A DNA stretch of 64,000 bases from Sipunculus nudus (lineage: Eukaryota > Annelida > Sipuncula > Golfingiida > Sipunculidae), in the NCBI GenBank assembly GCA_026874595.1, contig CM049313.1, forward strand, positions 43,864,659 to 43,928,658, read 5' to 3'. A program made the translations under genes and the position numbers. Below the pieces are notes generated by a model, which had not been told where the DNA came from, made no database searches, and was given only the letters and a program-made list of their open reading frames with translations. Every line of letters starts with the position of its first letter. Positions within the stretch are counted from its first letter, which is position 1. Shown piece after piece: positions 25,201 through 36,840 of this stretch.

Positions 25201-25352
25201 TCCCCGTTATTCCATATTACCTCACAAACTGCAAAACATGCAAATTTATAACTAGTTTACCATATTTTGCTTCTCTAGAAATTTCTGCTGAATTCCAGAA
25301 TAGATATGCAGAGTTTTCTCCAGTTACACTTCCACAAAATCAAATGTCGTAA
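22269..25352 (+). CDS. gene A, alternative short form through exon 5b (126 aa)
   Basis: Shares exons 1-4 with the long form and then uses exon 5b (25279-25427), entered at phase 1 after 'cttctctag'. The reading continues ..EISAEFQNRYAEF..NQMS and stops at TAA 25350-25352. It lacks all three exon 6 repeats but keeps the acylation signature. A good donor (ACAG|GTAATA) follows the stop, so the transcript may continue into exon 6 as 3' UTR and could be an NMD target. The same exon, splice sites and stop exist in paralogue B (53725-53798). Whether both forms are made cannot be told from sequence. If 5a is spliced to 5b, a different frame (KFLLNSRIDMQ..) runs 32 codons. Confidence 0.55.
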
Positions 25353-26196
25353 CATTGGAGTTCAGAGAAAATACTGAAATTCATTGTTGAAATCTTTTCA
25401 TCTTGGTCTATAAAGAGAGTTTTACAGGTAATACTGCCTCAATTATTCTTCTTTGTGGTGTGAATTAAATACATTTATGGAGCTTGTTTAAATATATTTT
25501 TGTGGTTCATCTATCTAGTATTCCCTCATCATTCAGTGACATTGTCATATAACTGACTGAGCATGAACAGTTCGTTAAAAGAAAATGAATGCTTATCTGT
25601 ATCCAAATGAAACTTAATATCTTTTTAAATCATAGAATGAGACTGAGGAAAAGGAGGAGGCAGTGCTTGTCACTGGACAAAGTCAGGAGAGGCAAGCCAT
25701 TGTTGAACAAGAGGAGGTGATGGATTTAGTGGATGCTGAAATTGAAAAGATTGGCATAGTGATGAAGGATGAGGTCGTGGTCATCGACGTGATGAACCAG
25801 ATGTTAGAGGCTGTGGTGGAGATGGAGGAGGCACAGGGTGATGAAAATGAGGAGAGACCAGAGATTCTTGAAAAACAGGTGATGGATTTTGTGGATGCTG
25901 AAAAGATTGGTGTAGAGATGAGGGATGAGGTTGTGGTCATCGATGTGATGAACCAGATGTTAGAAGCTGTGGTGGAGGCACAGGGTGAAGAAAGTGAGGA
26001 AAGACCAGAGATTCCTGAACAACAGGAGGTGATGGATGTAGTGGATGCTGACATGATTGGTGTAGAGAAGATAATGGGGGATCAGGCAGTGGTCACTGAC
26101 ATGATAGACGAGATATTGAAGTCAGTGGTGGAGGAGGCTAGCATGGATGCAGACTTTAATTCCATAGAACAGTCCCTGAAGGGGATGGAGGGGTAG
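22269..26196 (+). CDS. gene A, long form: putative dual-acylated AKAP-like repeat protein (304 aa)
   Basis: Joined exons: 22269-22298, 22645-22731, 22934-23025, 23878-23975, 24936-24982, 25636-26196. All have AG/GT borders, and the phases (0,0,2,1,0) agree in both paralogues. The N-terminus MGCMYSSNKK has Gly2, Cys3 and Ser6, the N-myristoylation plus palmitoylation pattern. Residues 11-60 are basic. Exon 6 (119-304) is acidic and contains three ~50-residue repeats. Each ends in an amphipathic helix, e.g. VVVIDVMNQMLEAVVEM (165-181), a second at 216-232 and AVVTDMIDEILKSVVEEA (269-286). Their h..hh..hh..hh spacing resembles PKA-RI/RII anchoring helices. The upstream X-box suggests cilium-related expression. 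Function is inferred, not recognised from a named family. The frame ends at TAG (26194-26196), which is GAG in paralogue B. Confidence 0.75.
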
Positions 26197-26458
26197 CAAT
26201 TTAAGATCATGAATGATATGAAGATTATGAAAAAATATGATAAACGATACAACTAGAGAGCTCTGGCTGATGAAAGATCTTATAAAGGATATAGAAAAGA
26301 AAATAAAAAAGATGTATCAGATTGATGGGAAGATGGTGGAAAAAGATGTGAACAAGGATAATGGTAAGGAGGAGATGAAAGATGGGGACAAGAGAGACGA
26401 TGTAAAGAAAGAGAAAAAGATGGCAAAAACTGCTCCCGAACAAGATCAGGAATTGTAA
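26197..26458 (+). pseudogene. decayed C-terminal coding tail of gene A
   Basis: After the TAG at 26194 the sequence stays homologous to the live C-terminal coding region of gene B (54653-54796). One extra A lies in the A-run near 26230, shifting the frame. In the shifted frame the reading resumes at MINDTTRELWLMKDLIKDIEK (26237) and continues past the point where B stops. It adds a lysine/aspartate-rich tail ending ..APEQDQEL and a TAA at 26456-26458. It looks like ancestral coding sequence cut off by a nonsense codon and a frameshift. Confidence 0.75.
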
Positions 26459-27036
26459 CAAACTTTTTATTCTTTGCAAAACCCTTGTGATAGTCTAAAT
26501 AATGGATGTTATAATCAATAACTAAACAAAAGCTTTTTTATGAATTCTTTGTTTTTTACCATAGTCAAAGAAATGTATAATATAATACATGTCAATTTTT
26601 TTGTATCTTTAATAACATTACAATTCATCTTGATAAGGGTTCATTCTCACAGGTGCTTCTTGGCTTTTTCCATGTTGTATATTATTTGTATTTTAGCTCA
26701 TAAAGTATACATAAAATACATAAAGTACATAAAATAACAGCTCCTTGGTTTTTTTTTAAACTTACTTTCATTTTCTTTAGGTGCAGCAAATTAGGAAAGG
26801 CCTAAGTTCATTGTCCTATTGAAATTAGGAAAAACTGTTTTTTGTTTATTAAGGTGTAAATTTTGCTATTTGTCATTTTGATTTAAAAGAAAATGTATAT
26901 GCCAGTTGACAGAAATCTGTGACAGAGAATTTTTTGTTGTTTAATTACCATTCTTCATTTCAGGCAAGGAGAGAAATCAAGTTAGATAAAATAGTACTTC
27001 TGCACACACTGAAGTGTTTCAAATTGTAAATAGTGG
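26459..27036 (+). other. A-specific sequence downstream of gene A
   Basis: This is the first part of the ~3.7 kb (26.34-30.05 kb) that has no counterpart in copy B. It is AT-rich with no exon support. Confidence 0.5.
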
Positions 27037-28668
27037 TCTTTTTGCTTGCCGGAAATTTCAAATTTCGGCAAGCCGGTTGGTCATTCGCGGATGTCTGTTT
27101 GTCTGTCTGTCTGTTCCCTCTCTACAGGTCGCAATTTTGCAGAAACTGCTTTCAAACTTGCACAGTAGATGGAAAATTTAAAATGACAGGAGCCTCTTAT
27201 TTTTGGTTAGTATAGGTCAAAGGTCAAGGTCATGGTCATCAAAAGTATACAACACGTTTTTTCTTCATATCTTTGTCACTATAAGTCGTATATACTTCAA
27301 CGGTAGCTCATTTTAATTGACATTCTAAGTCCTGTCTTCTGGTTGGTAGCTCATTCAAATTTGCTGTAACCATGGTTACTTATTTTTTTGGGAAAAATTA
27401 AGATATTAAAAAATCAATTGATTAATTTTTCTAACTTTGTCAGTTTTAAGGCTAGAGAGGTCTAGATTTTTGCATAAGGTAGCACTCAGTCACTACTTCA
27501 AGATTTTATTAAAAGTCTCGCAATATCTCGTACAATATCTTGTCAAACAAGATATTTCGAGATTTCATTAATCTTGCCCAACAGGCCACAGTTTTATAGG
27601 ATTTTTTTTATTAAACTGACACGTTGTAAGTCCCACACTCATATATCGAAATTGTTTTTTCATTTTTTTTAATACAGCCACTAGGGGCGCTAGGTGCTAA
27701 CCTCCTCACTATATCATGTTAAGCCGTATCTCCAAAAGTATAAACCTCAATCACACAAACTATAACTTATTTTCTTCCTCTGGATTTTTCTTCATAACCT
27801 GGTAAATTTGTCTTATCTCAATCTTGTGTCACTTTGTCAGTATGTCTGTTCCTCTTATTGTCAGTTGTCCTCAATTTTGCCTGTTTGATGGGTCTTGTGT
27901 CTTAATATAGCATTATACAGACCACAGTTTTGCAGGAATGCTTTTGAAACTGGTACAATGTAAGTCTAACATTAATATCCCCAAAGTGATCTTTCATTTA
28001 TTGGATATGGCCGCTAGGTGGTGCTGCAATCGCCTGTCCATCATATATAATGATTTAGCCATATCTTCAAAACTATACTTCTGAATTACATTATCAATAG
28101 CTTTTTCTCTTCCGCTTGGTCTTTTCCGTCACCTCGTAAGGTTGTCTTGTCTAAATCTTGTGTCACTTTGTCAGTATGTCTGTCTGTTTGTCGGTTGTTC
28201 TCAAATTTACCTGCTTGCTGGTTCTTGCATCTCACATATAGCATTCTAAATTTTTGAAAGAATCCTTTTGAAAGGGGTACATCTTCTGTCATACACTAAT
28301 ATCTCGAAAGAGATTTTTTATTTTCTGGATATGGGTACTAGGGGGCGCTGTACTAGAACCACTACATCGTATCATTTTTTGCCATATCTCCAAACCTGTG
28401 AACCTTATCTGCATAAACTATAACTCATTCTTTCTAAATAATTTCTCCATATGATAATCTAGTCACTTGTTAGCTCAGATGTGTCAGTATGTCTGTCCAT
28501 TTGTCAGTTGTTGTCAGCCATATCTGCTTTCATGTTCTTATTTGTGATATATGTTGTTCAACAGGCCACAACTTCTCAGCAATCGCTCTGAAAGTCACTC
28601 AGTTGATAGGAAACCTACAGTTTGTTCTTTCTGTCCGTCTGTCTATCATTTCAATTTCCGGCAAGCGT
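27037..28668 (+). repeat. A-specific repeat with hairpin end and three ~0.32-kb modules
   Basis: Begins with a 30-nt hairpin (27044-27073): 'gcttgccggaaattt' then its near-complement 'caaatttcggcaagc'. It ends near 28650-28668 with 'caatttccggcaagcg'. Inside, a module with 'ctaggtggtgctg/ctagggggcgctg' followed by 'gccatatct' and 'gtcagtatgtctg' recurs; the last phrase is at about 27836, 28172 and 28483. It is noncoding and probably a dispersed element. Confidence 0.7.
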
Positions 28669-30050
28669 TTGACCTATGGTCGTCTGGTTATCTTTTCTTA
28701 AGGCTTCTCCACAAACCTAAATGTAACAACCTTAATTTCAGGGCCCTGATTACTACAGAAAGTGATCATTGCCTCGCATCCATTAATCATTTTCCGTGCT
28801 TTAATTTCTTTGTGATCACTTGCTTCATTTCATAGACCATAATTAAGCAAGGCAACAGGGTTTTTCCTTGAGCATGAACATTGTCCTGAACATGCCTTTC
28901 AGTGTCTACACATTAAATGTTCCAGCATCACAATTCTTTTTCTGTTAGACCAATACATTTGAATTTCTCAGAAAGTTTTTTTTGTTCAGGAGCAGTAAAA
29001 GATTATGATTAGATGATTATATATAGTAGTAATGACATAATTATTTTGCTAAACAGATAAATACACATCATAACAAAACAAAATTTTATTAACAATTTAA
29101 AATTTTTGTTTCACTTAAAAGAAATGTCCAGGCAGCTGAAGCTCAAATAGGTTAATTTCTACTGCAAAACAAACTAAATATTAGAGGTAATACATAAGAT
29201 CCAATTTCATATCCTACTTCAGAGATTATGTTTACCTAACATGTTTAATCTATAGTTTATGGAGCCTTGTTTTTATTTATCACTATAAATTAAGATATAT
29301 TATTGATACAACATCATTAACCTCTCATGAATGTGTCAGTTTTTCTTGAAATGATAAAGTTCAGCTGGATCCCTCAGATGCCTGAAGACAAAAGTTATGA
29401 TATCATTAAAGGCCATTCAGTGCAGCATGACATATTTTGAATATACTTGCAGGAATTCAGTTGAGAATGCTGAAAACAAAATTGTATCATATGTCTCCCC
29501 CCCCCCTTAAAAATCATGATTGTTTTATTGAAATTCTTAGGTTTTTTTATGTTTTTTTAGCTTTTGAAACTACTCTATTCTAACCTGATATGCATGATAC
29601 CACTAAAAATTAAATAACTTGAGTGTACTTTGACAGTGTCAAAGAGATACTAACACCTGAGTTTCATGTGAAACAACCCTTTTCAACCTACTATATCCTG
29701 ACTTCAAGCAGTTTCCTTGATTTGCTGGCACAACAGGTGTTACTGTACTTCTAGGTAAGCCAGTCACACAGGAAGCTAGGAGGCATTTACCAAGATACAG
29801 AGGGTGTCATCAAGATCAAGAGTGGTATAATGTTAATATCCAAATCTTGTCAATACTTACACCAGCTTATTTTAGAATTTGCTCTTTTAAATTCATTTAA
29901 AGCAAGTCTTCCAGTTAAATCTTTAACATTATAAATTTATCCAGGCTTTTAAATCATTGATGTTACATCAGCTCCCAGTGTGTATGTATAATTTTTATAT
30001 ATGTAATATTAATCAAAGTTCTGTTTGTGCTGAAACCTTGCATATTTCCA
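28669..30050 (+). other. remaining A-specific sequence, no gene seen
   Basis: No supported exon. A C9 run is at about 29500. The region ends where homology with copy B resumes at 'aaagactggcaag' (30052). Confidence 0.5.
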
Positions 30051-32660
30051 GAAAGACTGGCAAGGTGCACCCAGCACCCCTATCCAACTATTTTAATGAT
30101 ATTTTAATTTTGTTTGATATCAGTTTAATTTGATTTTTCTGACAAACAGGAATGTGGCAGTTTACAAAAAAAAATCATTGAGTATGAAAGAAGTAAATTT
30201 ACTTTGTGAATATGTTGCCTTATCTTTGAAAGAGCTCACAAAACAATTGTGTCATTTCAACTGTGGCCTTGTCTGTTAATTCCTGCTGTACAGGGCATAT
30301 AACAAAAGTGGTCTGTACTGACATCACTATGATGTCATTATAGTGTATTGTCAAATATATGTAGTTTCACATTATTAGCTTAGCTGTCATTCAAATGTTG
30401 CAATGTACTTTATACATGTGATTGTCATATTTTGTTTTGAATTCATTCTGTAAGATTTATATATAGGGACAGTATTGCTTTACTGTCAGATTATTTGTCA
30501 CATTTATCTTGTTTGCCTGTAAGCTGTCTTATCATGGTGCTATCTTCTGTACAAAAATACTTGAACTTGTACAGAGGTTTTATAAATTAAATACCTGTAT
30601 GCACAAATTAATGGGAACACATAGTTGAAGCTAAGCCAGGGTTATAAAAAAACACTTTTGTATATACATAATCACTGAACCATGTGTACCTGCCAAGATT
30701 GACAGTGAACTTTAGTGTATACATAGCCCATGGACCATGTAGCTCAGTCAGGTTTTAGTGTAAGCTACTACTGAAATAAAATCCTGCTTTGACATGTTTG
30801 CGGTGTATATCAGGGGTAATATAGACTATATCTGAGGGGGTGGGGGCCGGGGGTGGCAGCTCATAATGGAGGAACTTGTAAGATTTGTTTCCAGAATGGA
30901 TAGCTTCATAAACAATAAAGCTCAAGCTATGAAATTTGTGGAAGCTATAGAAGTATGTTAAATTTGATTGGAAATTATACAAGAAACTGTGCAGGTAATA
31001 ATGGCATAGATTATGTGAACATGGCAATTTATAAAGAATATTCAATGCACTGTTTAATTAAAATAATTTTCAGGGGCCTACAGGGCTAAAATGTAATCAT
31101 GCTGTCACCTTCAAATTTACAGTAACGTGTTTGGCTTAATTGCATGACCTGGCAGAGCCACATGAGTGGGTAAGTGTCATCAATTCTTTCCTCTGAGAAA
31201 ACGAGATTTTGCAAAGAAACTTATGTCTCATGATTTAGGCCCTAAATTCCAGTGTTGCACAGCTTATATGGGTTGAGGACTAGTTTAACCTCCCATCATA
31301 ATACTTTCCTAAGGGTTTTTGTACTGGAGGCTATTATCTTGAGTGGTGACTGTCACGGATGGTGTCTGCTAATAGGGACATTTTCTTGGGATGGGTATCA
31401 AGGGTAAATTAGGAATAGAAAATATGTGATGGTTCTCGAGGACATGTTCACTGGGTGTATTGTCATGTAGTATTTGTTGTATTTTATTGCTTGGCAGTGA
31501 GGAGTCATTAATTGTCAAAGTGGCGATTGGGGGGTAGGGGAGGGGGGGGGGGGAGGGGTGGGGGTTTGCAAGGGGCCTGTTGTTAGTTTCCAAGTTGGAA
31601 GACTTGTTTTAATTTGTTTATGGGTTAAAAGGATGTGTGTATAAACGGGATGGTCTTTATCATTTGCATGTAGGTGGGGTTAGCCTTGTCTTTATGTTTA
31701 ATGTCTGTGGGAAGGGCTTTCTAGGTTTGGGGGGGGGGGGGGTGATAAAATGTAATTATGGGAGAGTCAGTGTTAGGATGCTTTTTTTTCTAAGGTGCTA
31801 TTTATTTTGGAGATCAATTTATTGTTAGTCTCATGTGTCTGATAGAGTTGAGGTTAATTGATGTAGTTGTCCATGAGTTCATTGCTTAGTTGGCCCTTGT
31901 TGTCCAGAGTACAGATGGTTATTGTAACAGAATTTGCAAGAACTGGGCTTTGGGTGGGGGTGGTCTGTGCACATGTACATTTTTCACAGTGCTAGTGTTA
32001 GTGGGGGGGGGGGGGGGGAGGGGGGGGATAGTAGGTAGGTGTTTTTTCATTGTTGAAATTGTCTATTTGTCAGTGCTGGAGGTGGGTGGGTTTGTGGTTT
32101 AATCAGTCATTCTCGTGTCAATGATGTGCAGGTCTTTGTGTCAATATTGGTGGGAAAGGGAAGGTAAAATTTTAATTGTAGTAACTGTCCGTGTGTTAAT
32201 GCTGGTTGCGGGGGGGGGGGGGGGGTGCTTGTCCTCTATCCATATGTACACATTTGCTAATCTGTTTTGCAGCTCGTGTCAAAGTATGAATACATTTTGT
32301 GTCATCAGTTTTATAAATTCTTTCCCAGAGATATATTAACTCACTAACACTTTTTTATAAATAAGGATACCTACCAAGACTTATCTTGTTTATAACTGCA
32401 TTTAAACTATTCAAATCTTAAAATGATTTAATAGGCATATTTTTACATCACCATATTGGGTAATTCCTTAACAAACACACACACATACACAGTGTAGTGC
32501 TGTTCACAACAATATTAATAAATAGCTTAGAATCTTTTAAAAATGTTTGCTATCAAAACACATTAACATGTACATATAAATAATTTATTTCCCCCATCCC
32601 CGAAATAAAAAAAAACTTATTTTTAATTTTAGTGGAAATTCATGATAGCTCCAGCTGCCT

Positions 32661-32723
<63 letters not shown>

Positions 32724-33100
32724 CATATATATATGTGTGTGTATATATATATATATACATGTAAAAATATATATGTACATGTATAAAATAAATAGAATTT
32801 AGATAAAATTTCCTTTTGTCATGTTGTGCTCTAACCTGTTTAACCAAACAAAATTCTGTTATTATCAAATTGTCTCCTGTTCATTTGTAATTTTTATTGA
32901 AAACCTATAATAAAAAAGTAAAAAAATCCACCTGTTTGCACTGATATCTGAAAAAAAAGTAATGCCTGAGAAACACTTTTTTTTGCTTTAGTGAGATACA
33001 TGTAACTTTGGAAGTATAACATTGATGACTTTTAATGCACATGCACTCTTGACAAGAGTTGTAAAATACAGCATTTGTGAGTGTGTACAAGATATGTAGC
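30051..33100 (+). other. paralogous 3' flank with G-run cluster (copy A)
   Basis: Colinear with 54795-59100 in copy B. Features are long plus-strand G runs at about 31536-31552, 31729-31741, 32004-32026 and 32211-32226, a (TG)n-rich texture, and an AT microsatellite near 32663. The single 31545-31740 unit corresponds to the four-copy 175-bp repeat of copy B. The short ORFs are Gly/Val-rich by-products of the G runs. No gene is supported. Confidence 0.6.
32663..32760. repeat. (AT)n microsatellite, expanded in copy A
   Basis: Long TA run with a TG interruption. The copy B counterpart near 58780-58800 lacks the expansion. Confidence 0.95.
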
Positions 33101-33785
33101 ATTAGATTTTAAGACCCGAAGTATGAAACCATGAGTCTTCTTCTTCAGAATCTACCACTTTCTCAGAGGACATTATTTGTGACACTTGCCCACTCATGTA
33201 TCTCTGACAGTCTATGTAACCCACACACATGTTACAGTAAATTTTAAGCTGACAATATGATTACAAAGTCTTTGCAGACCTCTGAAAATTATAAAATGGA
33301 TTAAACTGTGAATTTAATTTTTTTTTTCATTTTTGCATCTTCACAATGGCATCTATGCTTCTCTGACCTGTATGATTTCTTGTACAATTCCCCTTCTATA
33401 ACTTTATTGTTTATGCAGTTATCATAATGGACTGTTACTGCATCCTCCCCCCCCCCCTTCAAATCAGCCATGTGATTGCATGTGACCAGTGTCCTATCAG
33501 TCCTGGGTAAAGGAGGCAGAAATTCGTGCTTAAGACCCTGGACAGAGGCATCACTATTCCTCAGCTGCTTAGGTATAAACAACATGAAAATTAGCAGTGT
33601 TGTATTGTAAAACCCCTTCTTCACTATGATAGACTAACCCACAATTTTTTGTCAAACTGCACTAAAAGAGTCTTGCAATGAAAACCATTTCTGGCTTACT
33701 CAGCCCTAGGCAAAGGTCACAGAGATTACTTTGTCCACCATTGGGCCTAGACTTGGGAGCTCCACCCTATGGCATTCAACAATTC

Positions 33786-34085
33786 ACTTAGTAACTTTGC
33801 CTCAGTATGCCTGAGATGACATAAAGTCACTTAGAAACTTTGCCCCAGTATGCCTTGGATGATGTGAAGTTACTTAGAAACTTTGCCAATGAACTGAAGT
33901 TACTCCATAACATTGCCTCAGATGATGTGAAATCACTTAGTACTAGTAACTTTGCCTCAGTATGCATAGATGAAGTAGAGTCACTTAGTAACTTTGCCTC
34001 AGTATGCACTAGTTAAGCAAAGTCAAATAGTAACTTTGCCTCAGTATGCCTTAGATAATTGAAAGTCACTTGGTAGATTTGCTCA
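33786..34085. repeat. degenerate ~42-bp minisatellite, absent from copy B
   Basis: 'cacttagtaactttgcctca' followed by 'gtatgc' recurs about seven times with spacing around 40-45 bp and frequent point changes. The minus-strand ORF at 33827-34009 (HTEAKLLSD repeats) is its translation. Copy B jumps directly across this region near 59510. Confidence 0.85.
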
Positions 34086-34229
34086 GTATATGCCATAGAT
34101 GAAGCAGCTGCTGACCAGCCTCAGGTGATTGATTCACTGAAGGGAATCAGGGATAAGTTTTCATCTTATGGCATTTAGAGCAGGCCATTTAGTTAGCTTA
34201 ATTATCACGCTCACCTCAGGGACTTGCAG

Positions 34230-35520
34230 TTTAGTATGTTATGGCTTAATAACAATATTCATTCAAAGTTTACACAGATCTGTCAGTTGTTTTGGTAGGT
34301 TTCTCTGTTGCTTTATCTGTGGGAGAAATCAATCAGTAAGTCCTCATTTTAATACACGGTAACCAAATCATTGACTGAGCTTAATGGTCCATGGGTTATC
34401 TGTTTACATCAGGTAAAAACTTATGACTGATTATTCCAATTTAATACTGTTGTATCTTTAGTAATGGACACATGGTAGTAACTGATAAGAGTAATGCAAC
34501 ATGACTTGTTTTGGATTGATTTAGTGTTTTTGTGTTCGGGTGAATCATTACAGGACATGTTTTACAGCTGCTGTCATTACAGGCTGTCTGTTTTATATCT
34601 CGATCTTAGATGTGCTTGACCATTGTATATTCAACTAGGTCACAAAGACCTAATTTACAATGTGAGATTGGCTAAACTGATATCTTTTGATGTGAACTCA
34701 TATTTACAAAATGAAACCTGTGTCAAGAGACTATTTCTGTGAATGAGGAACTTTCCATGATTGTGAATGTTCCTCGAATATTTTTATACTGTATGACTTA
34801 TGATGATATATATTGGAAATAAAATGATATACGTTTCATAGATGTTGTCATTACATATATACAATTACACACCTCAGTCAGCCCATGTGATCACACTTGG
34901 TTGTACCAATATATGGAAAACTAGGTCACAGAGTCCTACTTTACTGTTAATGAGAAATTCTAAAAAGGCCTGTATATTGCGATGTTAACTGAAATTTATT
35001 GTGATATAAATTGAATTACTGTGTAATCATGATATTTCCCCAGTGATTTTAATCAATATGACCTACATGATAAGTAACACTGAATGAATTTCATGTCTGT
35101 CAAACATTTGCTTTAAGACATTTTATTCCTGCTGGCACAAACTTTCATTGGTGTAACTGATCACGCTTGGTCATGCAGTGCCATTATTTAGGAAAACTGA
35201 GAGATTCACAAAATTGGTATATTTGATATCAAATGTTTGTTTTCTTGCAAATAGCTGTGTAAAAATAATATTTTTGCAATATTCATAAAACTGTATGAAT
35301 GTGATGACTGATAATGTTAAACCAAATAAACTTGCCTGAGTTCACCTTTATTCCATTGTTTCAGCTTTTTATTTAAAATTGACTCTCTTCTAACCATGCC
35401 AGCATATTTATAATCATTGATAATGCCACTAGCCTTACAGAGTATTCAGTATACTTGAAGTATTATGCCAGAATATAAATGAATGTACAAATGTGTAATT
35501 ATATCATAGCTCTAATATAC
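34230..35520 (+). other. paralogous distal flank of copy A
   Basis: Highly similar to 59510-60870, including 'aggtcacagagtcctacttt' and 'tttaaaaaggcctgtatatt'-like stretches. No ORF is conserved between copies, so it is noncoding. Confidence 0.6.
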
Positions 35521-35529
35521 TGTGGTTTG

Positions 35530-36380
35530 CTTCATATTCGTGAGGCTGGAATTTCACGATTTCTTTCTTTTGGACGTTTCGCAAAGGTTTCATTTTCGCG
35601 ATCGCACCAGAACGAAAATACATCTCAGTACATTAGTGTTCGTGTTTATTATATATATATATATGGTATGAATAAATTGTAAACTATTTCATTTATCCCT
35701 GTTACAGTCTTTATATCATTATAAAAAATAAATTAGTGTTTGCATGGGCTGGTACTAATAACATGAAGAAATAAATTCCTATGTTGAATCCTTATTGAGA
35801 TATCCTGCTCACAAGGCCAAATTTGAAAAATCCGATAAAAATTCATTAAAAATTAATAATTGTAGGTGGCACCAACAAACTTGTGCAGCAGGTACAGACC
35901 ATAAGTCAAAATGACCATAATAAGTTTTGTGAAAATCCACACAATGGTCCCTAAGAAATAACCTTGTAAGTGTTTTTCTATAATCATTTCTAAAACGTAG
36001 TAAATTAGGTCAAGGTCATCCATCTTTGAAGTCAACTTGACCAAGATTTTGTCGATATACATCTTCACCCAAGAAATAAAATTCCTACAGTGAATCCTTT
36101 TAGAGATATCAAGCTCACAAGGTAAAAGTTAATTGACGCCAGACGGACAGACAGCTTGGGTGACAACAATAGCCCATCAGCCTAAGGGCTAAAAACCATA
36201 CAGGTTCTTTCTTAAGTTGTGGGCCATGTGCAAGTCATGTTTGAAATCCATATGTCAATCCAACCTGGAATTATCATCTGGAAACAAATTTGTGTGGATA
36301 GACAGATTTACAGACAGACAAGCGAACAGACAGACAGGGTGATTACGACAGGCATCCACTTGTGATCAATAAACACACCA
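35530..36380. other. unique and repeat-derived sequence, no gene seen
   Basis: Start of the single-copy spacer between the duplicated blocks. Contains a short TA run at about 35650, 'taggtggcaccaac' near 35866 and 'aggtcaaggtcatcc' near 36006, typical of the dispersed families here. Confidence 0.5.
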
Positions 36381-36384
36381 GCTT

Positions 36385-36840
36385 ATGGGACACTAGATGG
36401 AATCACAGCTGAGAAACTGATATGATTGTTGTCATTTTACATTTGAAAAAAAAAAAAAAAGCAAAACTTCGTAAAAATCAGAAAAATACATGTGGCGCCA
36501 CCACTTTTAAGGAACTGACAAAACTAGTCATGGTCAATTTTCAAGGCAAGAATCATGACAATCCATGCATAAATTATCCAGATATTTGAGGTTTTGTATC
36601 AAATTTTTTATTATTCTGGGGCGTATTTACAAGCCCAATAGCTCAGAGGATATAGGTCGCAGTAACCACATTTCAGGTTTCAAAGGAGATTTTTTTATGG
36701 CCTCCCTGGATTTTTAGTTACAGGCTTCTAGGGTCAGTGGTTACGATTTGTGCCCTGCTATTGGACGACCGGACGGCCGATGGACCAAGCGCCATATTTA
36801 TACCTCAGATGACATACAGTCAGCTGAGCTAACAAGTAGA
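36385..36840 (+). repeat. dispersed repeat, family R2
   Basis: Matches 61630 onward: 'gacactagatg..accaca/atcaca', 'tgtcattt', 'gtggcgccaccac', 'aaaactagtcatggtcaa' and 'caaggcaag'. It ends with 'acggccgatggacca' and 'agtcagctgagct', as other R-family copies do. Confidence 0.75.

Larger units (their letters stand above)
17400..35520 (+). repeat. segmental duplication, copy A (18.1 kb)
   Basis: Colinear with 46410-60870 in direct orientation across flanks, exons, introns and 3' sequence. Example pairs: 'gcatgcgctgtcat' at 22184 and 50729; exon 3 at 22934 and 51454; 'tttcagctttttatttaaaa' at 35370 and about 60702. Copy A is longer because of a minisatellite at 18.0-18.9 kb, a TIR element at 19.6-20.8 kb, ~3.7 kb at 26.34-30.05 kb, and ~0.75 kb at 33.47-34.23 kb. 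A haplotype misassembly is possible, but divergence in exons 4 and 6 argues for true paralogues. Confidence 0.9.

Noticed and set aside
25279-25427. Stop-codon readthrough joining exon 5b in frame to exon 6
   Set aside because: In gene A the frame after TAA is open into exon 6, but gene B has frame-changing insertions after the same stop, so that stretch is not maintained as coding.
25683-26054. Minus-strand Ser/Thr-rich ORF opposite exon 6 (and 54139-54504)
   Set aside because: Antisense reading of the acidic repeat exon.
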